From Gyrodactylus bullatarudis (lineage: Eukaryota; Platyhelminthes; Monogenea; Gyrodactylidea; Gyrodactylidae), in assembly GCA_012064415.1 (NCBI GenBank), contig SSNU01000047.1, forward strand, positions 98,869-162,868: 64,000 nucleotides of DNA, written 5' to 3'. A model generated the notes under the pieces. The model was not told where the DNA came from. It searched no databases and saw only the letters and a program-made list of their open reading frames with translations. The translations under genes were made by a program, and so were the position numbers. The stretch's first letter is position 1, and each line of letters opens with the position of its first letter. Below are positions 13,344 to 22,547 of the stretch, one piece after another.

Positions 13344-13487
13344 CTGCAACTTTCAAGATTCGGCTCATTAATAAGTGTCTTCAAAATAATTGTCAATTTT
13401 CTCAAATGGTTTATGAATTTCATCATGTATTTTTTCGTTTTCGTGCTTTCTTACAAGCATCGAGAGCATCAAGTTAGGCCAAAATAA
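13344..13487 (+). CDS. Weak exon-like ORF with a membrane segment
   Basis: An acceptor (TATTCATTTTTCAG) is followed by 47 codons and a TAA at 13485-13487. The peptide holds a run of hydrophobic residues (VNFLKWFMNFIMYFFVFVL) and a basic end (SYKHREHQVRPK). It could be the last membrane helix and tail of an unknown protein. Against this, the terminal GGCCAAAATAAA also occurs in the Penelope tail repeat at 17975, so the end may be repeat-derived. Confidence 0.2.
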   Translation: MQLSRFGSLISVFKIIVNFLKWFMNFIMYFFVFVLSYKHREHQVRPK

Positions 13488-14046
13488 AGCCTATATTCTG
13501 ATTCAACGTTCCTTAAATAGTTTGAAAAGTCGGGTAATTTTCATTTTCCCACTATAAAAAATATGCATGGAAGTTCAAACTTTTTCTTGCAGCAAAACGA
13601 AACTAATGAGAGGGAATTCGTTACATCTCTTGTAAATGTTTATCGTATACACAGAAATTGGTAAAAGAAATTTCTAACAATCGAAATAATTTTGTCAACA
13701 ACTATTGAGACAGATCTTAAAATGAGAAATTCCCTCGAATCGAATTCATACTTAATTGAGGTAATGTAAAGAAATTGGATTAATTTTTTATCTACGGATA
13801 CTCACTATTAGTAAAGTAATGGCCTAAGAGGAAACTGTAGCATCTTCCTTTGAAATTTTTACAGCGATTGAAATAATTATAAAATAAACATTAAGAAGAG
13901 TGTGGCTATTTTTAAATTCATTTGAGAGAGCTTCCTTCCTGTAGTATTAATTCTAGATTTAATCAAAAATATACCATTCCCTACCCAAAAACCTTTCCCA
14001 CAATAAACAATCGCAAAATACATTTCAAGTAACTAACAAAACATGA

Positions 14047-14300
14047 TAAACCTAGTTGACATGAAGATGAGAATTTACTTTTTTTACAGTAAACTTTTCG
14101 AAAAGTCAGGAAAAGTCAGCAGGAAGGACAGAAATTAACAGAAATTCGTCGTTATTGTGGAAAATCGAAAAATTCAATTTTATTGATTATCACGAAGAGG
14201 AATGATCCAAAATTTAAAAGTTTAACTTTTTCTTGAAAACAGAAGATTCCTCTCGCCCCAATTCGAATTCTTTGCCTAATGCTGATTTTGAATATACCCT
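14047..14300 (+). mobile_element. Foldback family A, internally deleted copy
   Basis: The left terminus AACCTAGTTGACATGAAGATG is followed by family-A blocks in order, but most of the left arm after GTCAGG is missing and the sequence jumps to the central part (CAGAAATTCGTC, then GAAAATCGAA). It ends within the right arm near CTAATGCTGATTTTGAATA. The right terminus is absent. Confidence 0.7.
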
Positions 14301-14973
14301 TGGTAATCTTAAAAATCTAAGGGTAGCAGTTAAGGGTATTGCATGAAATTTGCAATCTCTAAAGCATAGTAAAGACTAAAATTTTCGGAAAAAATTTAAT
14401 GGAAATTCTAAAAATTAATTTTTGTTTAATTGCCTACACGAAGAGAATTCAAAATAAGCATTTCTTTCACAAAATCCATCGACAAGAAGGTGTAAATTGT
14501 GATTAGAGAAAGTCGTTTTAACAGCAAGTCTTCTGGTTGAAAATTTTACCAGAATAATCTTGAATATAAGAAGGAAAGAGGTTGGAAAAATTACTAATAT
14601 GATCTTCAGACGTTTCCGTAGCAGCCGTTGATACTGAATTTGTCATTCAATTTTTATAGATAACTCTAATTTCAAGTTTTTATTAATAAACTAAACAGAT
14701 CTTTTACCTATCATGTGTATCTATCTCGAGGTGCTAAACTTATTATTTTTTATTTAAAAAATAACTGAATAAATATATTGATAAAGTGCCGTCTCTTATA
14801 GAGGAATAATTTTTCCTTTATTAGAACATAGGGAAGAAATTCTTTATGCTAAGAAAAAATCTTTATTATTAAAAATATTGCTCTGGCGACATAGACTTGA
14901 AATTAATAAAATATTATTATGTATTAAATATTCACGTATACTTACATATACGTCCAAAATTCCCATAGAGTTA

Positions 14974-15638
14974 TTCATCATTGTCAGTATAAAAAAGAAT
15001 TTTTTTAATTAGAGAAATATATATTTCGCCAGGTCTTATCAATCTCTAATCCTGGTTCAATTAAATGATTATAATTATTAGTTCAATGAAATTTATGTTA
15101 ATGAAATTGTAAAATTCTTGAAACACTTCCAATTGATGAAAAACCAAAAAACTTCTCTATTATTAGATGTAGAAAAGAAAAATTAAAAATCAATTGGGCC
15201 AAGGCAACTGCAAATCATGTAAATGGTTCTTTTGGATGCATAAGTTAGGATCTTCGTTCATGATTAGAAACTTCTCCCGGATTTTTAGGTCTATAAGTTT
15301 GTCGTTTGGGCATTTGAATAAAATTTTGAAATTTTCTTCACTTGCTTCACAACCACATTGCTCAAAGTGCTTTTTAATTGAGGAATTCTTTCTGTTGAGG
15401 TGTTCTTTTTAGAAGTTGCTAATTTTTAATTTTTCTTTTCTACATCTAATAACAGAGAAGTTTTTTGGTTTTTCATCAATTGGAAGTGTTTCAAGAATTT
15501 TACAATTTCATTAACATAAATTTCATTGAACTAATAATTATAATCCTTTAATTGAACCAGGATTAGAGATTGATAAGACCTGGCGAAATATATATTTCTC
15601 TAATTAAAAAAATTCTTTTTTATACTGACAATGATGAA
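14974..15638. mobile_element. Penelope-derived foldback with 99% identical arms
   Basis: Two inverted arms of 217 bp each (14974-15190 and 15422-15638) differ at only two positions that I can find. They begin TTCATCATTGTCAGTATAAA and end at the same base on both sides. Between them lie 231 bp that encode, on the minus strand, the end of a Penelope-like endonuclease. One arm therefore looks like the 3' untranslated region of a Penelope element, with the other arm an inverted second copy. Penelope elements are known for partial terminal copies in direct or inverted orientation, which fits. The near identity implies recent formation or gene conversion. Confidence 0.7.
15190..15408 (-). pseudogene. 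Penelope-like GIY-YIG endonuclease, C-terminal part
   Basis: The minus strand has 72 codons, opened by an upstream TAA and closed by TGA at 15190-15192. Visible blocks are KEHLNRKNSSIKKHFEQCGC (the arginine/histidine helix region after GIY-YIG), ILFKCPNDKLIDLKIREKFL and EDPNLCIQKN. They follow the order of GIY-YIG domains in Penelope-like retroelements, ending with the conserved glutamate (here in KIREKF) and the proline-leucine-asparagine-type end. The N-terminal GIY and YIG strands and the whole reverse transcriptase are missing. It sits exactly between the two inverted arms of the foldback. Confidence 0.65.
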
Positions 15639-15739
15639 TTTTGGATTAGTTGAACAATTGATACTCAATCACGAGAAACTCAGATTCAAGATCTGGCATT
15701 AATATTTCTATTCCCAAATTTTTTTTCATAAATTCCTAA

Positions 15740-16822
15740 ATGGAGAACAAAAAACCGAATTATTCGAAGTTGACAAATATAGAGAAAGATCGAGCAATAG
15801 CGAGCGCTGCGAGATGATGGATTAAGTATGAGGAAAATTGCAAATATTATGGGAAGGACAACTAGAACCATAAGAAATTTCTGAAGAAAAAAACCCTGAA
15901 GAAAAGAGGTCCAAAGACTTTAATTCCAAACTCTATGTCGAAAAAAATCAAGGAATTGGCTATAAAAAATCCCTTGAGTGCATCTCAGATTAAATCAAAA
16001 TGTTTTTTTTTCAGCTTACATTATATTTCTATTTCCACTCATGACTCTTATATTCTTTAACATTTACTATTTCTTTCAAAATCAAAATGTAATTTAAACG
16101 TCAGTATAAGGACAATTGAGAGAAAATTGAAGAATAGTCTGAACCTCTTTTGGGGTAAGCCTAAGATGGTTCCGAATCTCAATTCAAATGAAAAAGAATC
16201 AAGAAAGCAATGGGCTTACAAAAAAATTGTCAAAAATCAGGATTGGACTAAAATAATTTTTTCTGACTAGAAAAAATTCAACTTAGATGGTCCTGATGGT
16301 CTATCATCTTGCTGGTTAGATAAAAAACAACCCAAACCAACAAAGATCAAACGAGGATTTGGTGGTGGCAGTGTCATGATTTGGGGATGTATAACAAACA
16401 AAGGAATATCTAGCTTAGTTATAATAGATGAAAAACTCAATTCAATTTCCTACCAAAACTTACTTGAAGACCACTTGCTGGCGTTTAAACAGGAAATCAT
16501 TGCTGAGGATCTGATTTTCCAACAGGATAATGCTCCATGCCATCGTTCTGAATCAACTAGAAAGTGGTTTTCGGAAAATGAGATAAAGATATTGCCATGG
16601 CCTGCAAGAAGCCCAGATTTAAATCCTATCGAAAATCTTTGGGAGATTTTATCACAAAAAGTTTATGAAAATGGAAGAACATTTTCAAATAGGCAGAATT
16701 TGATACCTAAAATTTTAGAGGAGTGGAGTTTAATCTCGAAAGAAACCATAGATAGTTTGTATAACTCTATGCAAAAACGATGCCTCAATGTTATATTGTC
16801 TGAGGGAAATTTCACTAAATAA
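15740..16822 (+). pseudogene. Tc1-family transposase, broken
   Basis: The region reads as a nearly full Tc1 transposase of about 331 residues once an 87-nt insertion is set aside. It opens at ATG 15740 (MENKKPNYSKL), then a frame change near 15812 and a compensating one near 15876 surround a helix-turn-helix (DGLSMRKIANIMGRTTRTIR). A second helix-turn-helix follows (KNPLSASQIKSK). The catalytic part contains the GFGGGSVMIWGC block, QQDNAPCH with the second aspartate, and SPDLNPIENLWE with glutamate 34 residues later, so it is DD34E. A TAG at 16268-16270 sits where the FSDE motif expects its glutamate. The catalytic core after 16271 is open to a TAA at 16822. The left terminal repeat is missing, cut off at the Penelope foldback. 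Confidence 0.9.
16004..16090 (-). repeat. Short retroposed insertion inside Tc1
   Basis: AAATCAAAATGT occurs at 15992-16003 and again at 16079-16090, bracketing 75 bp that start with a run of Ts. Removing one repeat copy plus the insert (87 nt) restores an uninterrupted Tc1 reading frame across the junction. The poly-T on the plus strand reads as a poly-A tail on the minus strand. This is the signature of a LINE-mobilised transcript fragment with a 12-bp target duplication. Confidence 0.75.
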
Positions 16823-17035
16823 AAGTGTATACTTTAATTTGTCGTTGTTAATTTTAATGATTGATAGTAAATTTAGTTTGAATGAATAACGGTAAGAGTA
16901 AATACACATGTGAAAACAGATTCATGTTTGGAATTTTCTGCCCTATCGAATGATGTATATTACATCTTGATAATGCCTTTTTCTAAATAATTAGAAGATA
17001 TTTTATAAGTGTATACTTTTTATGTCGACCACTAT
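16823..17035 (+). repeat. Right end of Tc1 element, IR/DR type
   Basis: The outer terminus AGTGTATACTTTTTATGTCG then ACCAC ends next to TA at about 17035. An inner related copy, AGTGTATACTTTAATTTGTCG-like, begins at about 16824, directly after the transposase stop. The two are about 187 bp apart in the same orientation. Some Tc1 elements (for example Sleeping Beauty) carry such outer and inner direct repeats in each terminal inverted repeat. The matching left terminus is not in the window. Confidence 0.6.
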
Positions 17036-17097
17036 ATTATAAAAACTTCACAGTATTGAGCATGAACGCCGACTAGTTCATCGTTGAGAAGTTTTCT

Positions 17098-17874
17098 AAT
17101 TTTGTAAAAATCATGAATTCCCATCTCGATGTTAAGTACAGTAGCTTTAAATTGAGATTTTTTACTTAGTATTTATAATTTTTAAAAAGTACGTAAAGGT
17201 AAGTATTGAATATTGTAAAAGAGTTAATTCTGTATTTTATAAAGTTGAACCAGACGGTTTGTTAGGAACTGAATTTTCCTCTAATGTAACTTGTTCAAGA
17301 TCTTGAAAGGTATGTTTTTTTAAATTAATTTCGATAAAATCTCAAAGGTTTTCTTTTCACGCTTTGGAAATTATTAATAGGTAAGCAAAATAATAAACTG
17401 TCAAATAACTAATTGACGACCAATTCAATAACTACTCTAGAAAAATAAATATAGTGGTCGCAAAAACAATGTGTTCACTTATTTTATCGAAATTGTCCAA
17501 GTTATTTTTCATGATGAATTTTTGAAACATACATTTTTCAAAAGATAATTAAATTCTCTATTAATTGAAGACAACAGTTGCCTGATTTCCTCAAAAATAT
17601 TTTGAGCTTGCTGACTCGAAGTTATGCTAGTGTTAAGAACTAACGAAGGATTATTGGTGAATCAAGCTTTATTTTCGTCGGTTCTCTTCTATCAATTGAA
17701 TCTTGAATGAACTTTCTCATGACTACTGTTACATATATACAAGTAAAATACTACTGTACTATTTTTCATTGATATTGAGACGAAAAAATATTCCGCTCAC
17801 TTTCTATGAGCCTAGGGAAAAAAACCTTTTCTCTCAATTATTTCGAAGTTCTCTTCTTTATTTAGACTATATAG
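17098..17874. other. Unassigned DNA with a second Tc1-like terminus
   Basis: About 17098-17137 is a worn foldback terminus (GAATTCCCATCTCGATGTT). At about 17452 TAGTGGTCGCAAAAACAATG follows TA and looks like the outer terminus of a different Tc1 family; no transposase is attached. An open frame of about 40 codons around 17190-17308 (containing KVEPDGLLGTEFSSN) looks protein-like but has no family match. Confidence 0.35.
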
Positions 17875-17990
17875 AGTAGAGTTGGACGAAATGAGAAAAA
17901 TTTGAGAAAATTGATACCTAGATATGGTAAAAATAAAGAGAAAAAATTAAAAATAAGAACTGGCCTATCTTAGGCCAAAATAAAACCCAA
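17875..17990 (-). repeat. Penelope 3' tail repeat, copy 1
   Basis: This stretch is repeated in inverse orientation at 30362-30482 with high identity. It contains a short hairpin, GGCCTAAGATAGGCC on the minus strand, then an AT-rich segment and CATTTCGTCCAACTCTA. It lies directly downstream (in minus-strand sense) of the Penelope-like coding fragment, so it is probably that element's 3' untranslated end. Confidence 0.5.
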
Positions 17991-17994
17991 ATTC

Positions 17995-18348
17995 TTACAA
18001 GCAGCCATAAACAAATTCCATGTTTCGCGGAAACCTAGAATTAAATTTTGAAAACATATTTGTTTGAATATAAAAGAAATATTTTGACCGTAAATTCAAA
18101 ATAAGTTTTCTCGTTAGCTTTACATCTAGGAAACTCAATGTGTCTTCTATTTCTTCTTCTTTTGTGAATTTGATGTTAGGATGAATTGAGTTCATCTCTC
18201 TATGGAATTCTGAAATAGAAGCATTTTGTTTTAGATGTCTGGTCACCGCGGTATCTTTATTGAGATGATCATGAGATCTAGTTGATAACTTCCTAATAGT
18301 ACGCCCTATATACGAAGCACCACAGTCACACTGAAACTTGTAAATCAA
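17995..18348 (-). pseudogene. Penelope-like fragment, GIY-YIG joined to RT piece
   Basis: The 117-codon minus-strand frame begins with a GIY-YIG endonuclease start: YKFQCDCGASYIGRTIRKLS with the YIG strand, the conserved arginine in RTIRKL and the HDHL helix. It then passes, around residue 46, into REMNSIHPNIKFTKEEEIED and LSFLDVKLTRK, which belong to the late reverse-transcriptase part of Penelope elements (FT-E and FLDV motifs). In intact elements the RT precedes the endonuclease, so the order here is reversed: two fragments have been joined in frame, or the frame crosses a tandem-copy junction. The codons are open but the protein cannot be functional. Confidence 0.7.
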
Positions 18349-18850
18349 TAGAAATTACAGGTGGTTTCATTAGTTTTACAAAATTTCATCCAAGTCTAGT
18401 GTGGAGCATAGCAATTCAAGATTACAATAAGTTTATATTGATTTAAATTTTTCCTGATATCATCCTTTTCAGTTTCCTATGGTACCACATAATGATGAAT
18501 TAATAATCACTGAAGAAACGCTAATAAAATTAATTTGAAGATTGTATTCTTTAATACAATCAAGCATTTATGTGTGAAACTTTTTAACGTTTTCAGTCTT
18601 GAATAGAAATTCTTACTTGAGAGTATTCTGATTGAAATTACTCGCGTCTGACTTTAGTACCAAATGGTAACAAAAAAATCAACGTGCATTCCATCTCCCT
18701 GTAATTTAACTATTACTATTATTATTCTGATTTAGGATTCATGAGTACTCTTCAAGAATTTTTAGGATGAATCTAAAATTCATGTTCACGAATCTTCTTT
18801 GATATCCAAATAGTATTCAAATATTATGACATTCGTATCTTTAATAGCAA

Positions 18851-19078
18851 AAAAATAGAAATTAGAGCGACTATAACATTGTTCGCTTGCTACCTGACTA
18901 TGTTATCTTCTGTCTTCCTTATTCTTTAAGAAATACTACACCTTTCTCTCCCCTTTCTTTTTCTACAGATAGACCAATACAAGCCTGAAGACAACATTGT
19001 CAGGTAGCAAGCGAACAAAGTTATAATCAATCTATGCCGAACAGCTCCCTGAAGAACTACATGGTTCAAATAAAGAAA
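18851..19078 (+). repeat. Dispersed repeat R, copy 1, with inverted head
   Basis: The unit runs from CTTATTCTTTAAGAAATAC through CAGGTAGCAAGCGAACAA to CTGAAGAACTACATGGTTC. Three further copies lie at 31520-31638, 52461-52630 and 61855-61985 (minus). Only this copy also has an inverted piece in front (GTTCGCTTGCTACCTGAC at about 18881) that mirrors its own centre. The frame that is open in two other copies is broken here by a TGA. Confidence 0.7.
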
Positions 19079-19172
19079 TTACAGTGTTAAGCCTCACCTA
19101 GTTGATATGAAGATGGTATTACAATAAAAATATTTCTAATGAAACATCTTATTTTTATTGAAACACGAATAC

Positions 19173-19987
19173 AGGTAAAGGTCCCGTAAAGAAGAGATGA
19201 AATAAAATCCCAGCGTTCCCCTGTTATATAGGGCAAATTTAGCTCTACTCTCATTCGTTAAATGCATGGACCAATCAGAATCGAGGAAAGCTCATGGGGA
19301 AACTCACAAGTTATTTTTCATCATGAATTAGCAGCAGATCAATTTAATAGAACACAATGATTAATTTTCAATTTTAAATAGACAGACATATAGATCTTAA
19401 TTTGTGATTGTGTGTATCATGAATTTTCCCTACACCTATTACCTAATGCATGACAGGGTATAGGTGGGGGAGAGGCGTCACTTCCAATACTAAAGTTTAC
19501 ATATTGTGAAAGAATGAATCATGAATATTTTTTAGATTGGGATTTTGAGATTGAGTTTTAATTTCAAAATCCGAAACATTTTCAAAACTCTATATAATTT
19601 TTAGCATGATGAACAGAACATTGAAAATTTGTGAGGTGAATTAATTTTTCATAAGCTTTCTGATGGTGTTCTTTTTAAAACTATATCATGTAAAACAAAA
19701 AAGTATTTTGTTTGGCGTAATTTAAGAAAAAAAATATACCAGAATATTGAGAAAATTAAGATCTATATGTCTGTCTATTTAAAATTGAAAATTAATCATT
19801 GTGTTCTATTAAATTGATCTGCTGCTAATTCATGATGAAAAATAACTTGTGAGTTTCCCCATGAGCTTTCCTCGATTCTGATTGGTCCATGCATTTAACG
19901 AATGAGAGTAGAGCTAAATTTGCCCTATATAACAGGGGAACGCTGGGATTTTATTTCATCTCTTCTCACTTTACGGGACCTTTACCT
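19173..19987. mobile_element. Foldback carrying mirrored promoter-like arms
   Basis: The arms (about 19173-19405 and 19755-19987) are nearly identical inverted copies that start AGGTAAAGGTCCCGTAAAG. Each arm holds, in outward orientation, a CCAAT box in the form GATTCTGATTGGTCC, about 45 bp on CCCTATATAA, and then CATCTCTTCTCACTTTAC. That is the arrangement of a core promoter with a TATA box. The centre is AT-rich and has no ORF. A solo arm recurs at 37848-37995. Whether it drives transcription is not shown by the sequence. Confidence 0.75.
19872..19972 (+). promoter_or_regulatory. CCAAT plus TATA promoter-like arm
   Basis: On the plus strand the right arm reads CTCGATTCTGATTGGTCC, then about 45 bp later CCCTATATAACAGGGG, then TTCATCTCTTCTCAC. 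CTGATTGG is the reverse complement of the NF-Y consensus core CCAATCAG. The left arm carries the same set facing outward on the minus strand. Transcription would run out of the element towards 20 kb. Confidence 0.4.
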
Positions 19988-20164
19988 CTATTTTGTAAAT
20001 ATTAATTACCCACTAATTAAGTATTAACAGTGAATTTTCACAAAAAATCTAAATGTATAGAAATCACTTGCTGCATTCTAATACTTATTTAGGGGGTAAA
20101 TATAAATATAAATATTCGTGTTTCAATAAAAATAAGATGTTTCAATAGAAATATTCTTACTGTA

Positions 20165-20692
20165 AATGATTTTATCAAATTATCAATTCTTTTATCAAGA
20201 AATCGAATTGGCGCTCACTTGAGATTTGAAATATATCATAATTTTCTTAAAAATTCTTAAAACTCCCATCTTTATAGGTTATGGTCGAAAAGCGGTCTAC
20301 TGTAGAATAAATGCAGTATTTTCAATTATAATTATGAAAGAAAGATTTTAAATGCCAAACGAATACTTAGCATTTTCTTAACTTAAACAACTTTGATAAA
20401 TTTCTCTTTCTGATTTAAACTCCCCTATAATTTATGGCACATTAGAATGTTCTTTCTATACAATCTAACCTTTGAATTTTAGTCTGTTAATATTAGAAAA
20501 AATAAAACCAAACGAACAACCGTTAATTGTTTCCAAACTATAAGTAGGTCCTTAAGACATTTAAGATACACCATGTCTTAAATAATATGAAGAATTGCCA
20601 AAAATTTATCAAATATTAGAAATAAATTATAATTTAGATTTACAAATGAGATTTAAAAAAGTAAATTCTCATCTTCATGTCAATTAGGTTTA
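20165..20692. other. Unassigned AT-rich DNA
   Basis: No ORF or repeat is recognised until about 20660, where an inverted A/B terminus (AAATTCTCATCTTCATGTC) precedes the family-B piece. Confidence 0.4.
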
Positions 20693-21070
20693 TGAAGATG
20701 GGAATTTATGGTTTTTACAAAATTCTCAACTTTTTTATCAAAAAATTGATCTTTAAGGAAATTATGGCATATTGTAAATCCCGAATTTTTTTTTGAATTT
20801 TGAGTTGATTTTTGGGATCACGATTAGACAGAGAAATCAAATATACTGAATCGAATTTTGAGAATCACTCCATCATCGTGCAAAAATTGAATTTTGATTT
20901 TTTGATTATTTTCCCTACTTGAAAATCGATGGAATTTTGATGATCCGAAATCCCAGAGAAATCTGTCATTTTTCTGTGTTGATCGGTTTTTTTGTCTTAT
21001 TGTTATCCACTTTTGAATACTTTTTGACTGTATTAGGAAAATTCAAAAAAGTTGGCGATTTTTCATAATT
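20693..21070 (+). mobile_element. Foldback family B, left half
   Basis: ATGAAGATGGGAATTTATGG starts the unit, followed by TTTTTACAAAATTCTCAAC, GGAAATTATGGCATATTG and TTTTGAGTTGATTTTTGGGATCAC in the order seen at 42034-42270. The central part (AATTTTGATGATCC, GATCGGTTTTTTTGTCTTA) is also present. The right arm is absent. It lies back to back with another copy's terminus at 20660-20690. Confidence 0.65.
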
Positions 21071-21689
21071 CATCTTGTCTTAAGGACCCTACGGTATAAC
21101 CAATTGAACTTAATGTTTGCCAGAAATATGAAGAAGATTTCAATGACAAGCAAAGGTAACTTAAGATCAGAGAGAAGTTTCCAATCATGAAAGAAGATTC
21201 AAACTTTATTTCATAGAGTATCAGCATACTTTTATTTTGATTTAATTTTTTACTAGAATTTGAAGAAAATTAATTTTTTCATGCTTCTCCCAATAGTATA
21301 TTTTGAGAGAATGTTGAGAAAAATTCTCCTTCAAGTATTCCTAGAATGATACCTCTTGAGAATTATCCATTACTCAAGTCTTCACCAAAAAATTATTTTA
21401 TCATGCATTTATTGAATGCACTTACTGTCAATTTATATCCAAATTATCATTTGTCAAACTAATAGTAAAAGTAACCAATATAATTTTAGCCAACAGGATA
21501 TTTTTCAAAAGTGGGGTAAATTTCTAAAACATAATGAAAAGTTTAAACGTATCAATAAAAAGTAAATCTTGAAACATTTAAATACACAAATACAAAACTA
21601 AAAACTTGTTTTATAATGTTGAGAATCTTCAATAAGTAAGGATAGATCTAATCGGAATATAACCAACCCTTTTTTGGTACTAAAATAGT
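21071..21689. other. Unassigned AT-rich DNA
   Basis: No ORF, repeat or signal is recognised here. Confidence 0.4.
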
Positions 21690-22124
21690 CAAGTACATTG
21701 GTTACTAGACAATTTCCCCTTTTTCCACTTTTGAACCCAAACTTTTTATCGATTTCAGAGATTTGAAGCAGTTAAGTGATGAATCACCACTGATGATATT
21801 TGGCATCAACATCAAACGAAGAATTAGAATTCATCTGCAGAAGTTCACTGAGTTTCGTCATTTGAAATCGAAGCATTTGAATTTTTCGATTATCACGAAG
21901 GCAAATTATCCAAAATCTAACTTTTTCTCGGAAACAGTAAGTTCTTTGCTATTTCTATGGCCAAATTTGAATTCTTCGTCTAATTGTGATCCCAAATATC
22001 ATCCCTTAACTGCATCGAATCATCGAAATCGATAAAAAATTTGGGTTCAAAACTGGAAAAATTGGAAATCCGGAGAAAAATAGTGAGTTTTTTGTAAATT
22101 CTCATCTTCATGTTAACTAGCTTC
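21690..22124 (+). mobile_element. Foldback family A, left-truncated copy
   Basis: It enters the family within the left arm (CCACTTTTGAACCC, ATCGATTTCAGAGATTTGAAGC-like), passes the centre (CAGAAGTTCACTGAGTTTCG) and ends with an internally shortened right arm and the terminus CTCATCTTCATGTTAACTAGC. The ORF at 21763-22035 lies wholly inside the repeat and is not a gene. Confidence 0.7.
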
Positions 22125-22251
22125 ATCACTAATCTTTTAAATAGTATATTTTGCAAACATTTAACTCGTCATAACCAATTTCCCTTCTAATAATATTATG
22201 AGAGGTTTAATTTTAAGCCGAATAAATCATCAAAAAAATTTTCATAATTAA

Positions 22252-22547
22252 TGTAGTGAATAGTGACTCACTCATAAAAATCCTAGTCAAGACAACAAGA
22301 CAAAATAGACAATCATTAAGAAGATATAGTAAATTACAATTCATCCAAAAAGTTAGAAGAATAAAACAAAAATTAAGATTGTAAAAATTAAACTATGTCA
22401 TAGAGATTGTTTATTTTGATTCAATAAATTAGAGTTTAAAAAGCTAAAAACGTGATATTAAGTACTCACTGCTAGAATGACTCAAGATGAAGTATTTGCA
22501 AGAATATTTGATGATAAGAAAGAGAGTTCTGCTGAAGACCCAAAACA
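22252..22547 (+). repeat. 5' LTR, containing the gag start codon
   Basis: It runs TGTAGTGAATAGTGACTC to GACCCAAAACA. The gag ATG at 22477 lies inside it, so the first 23-24 codons are encoded by LTR sequence. No canonical TATAAA is obvious. The one base that differs from the 3' LTR (22475) is two bases upstream of the start codon. Confidence 0.95.

Larger units (their letters stand above)
11413..14046. other. Unassigned AT-rich DNA with two exon-like ORFs
   Basis: No repeat family or known gene is seen apart from the two weak exon-like frames listed separately at 12347 and 13344. The ORF at 11951-12160 has no supporting signal. Confidence 0.4.
19120..20164. mobile_element. Palindromic MITE split by a second foldback
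   Basis: The ends match the 199-bp MITE at 8437-8635: the left end has ATAAAAATATTTCTAATGAAAC and the right end AAATATTCTTACTG next to TA. Between them is a complete foldback of another family (19173-19987), inserted near the base of the left arm. The right part also keeps the MITE centre (ATAGAAATCACTTGCTGC). The nesting gives relative age: the inner element is younger. The left terminus itself abuts a foldback A/B terminus at about 19098-19116. Confidence 0.75.

Noticed and set aside
15686..15871. Minus-strand hydrophobic ORF
   Set aside because: It is the antisense of the Tc1 N-terminal helix-turn-helix region.
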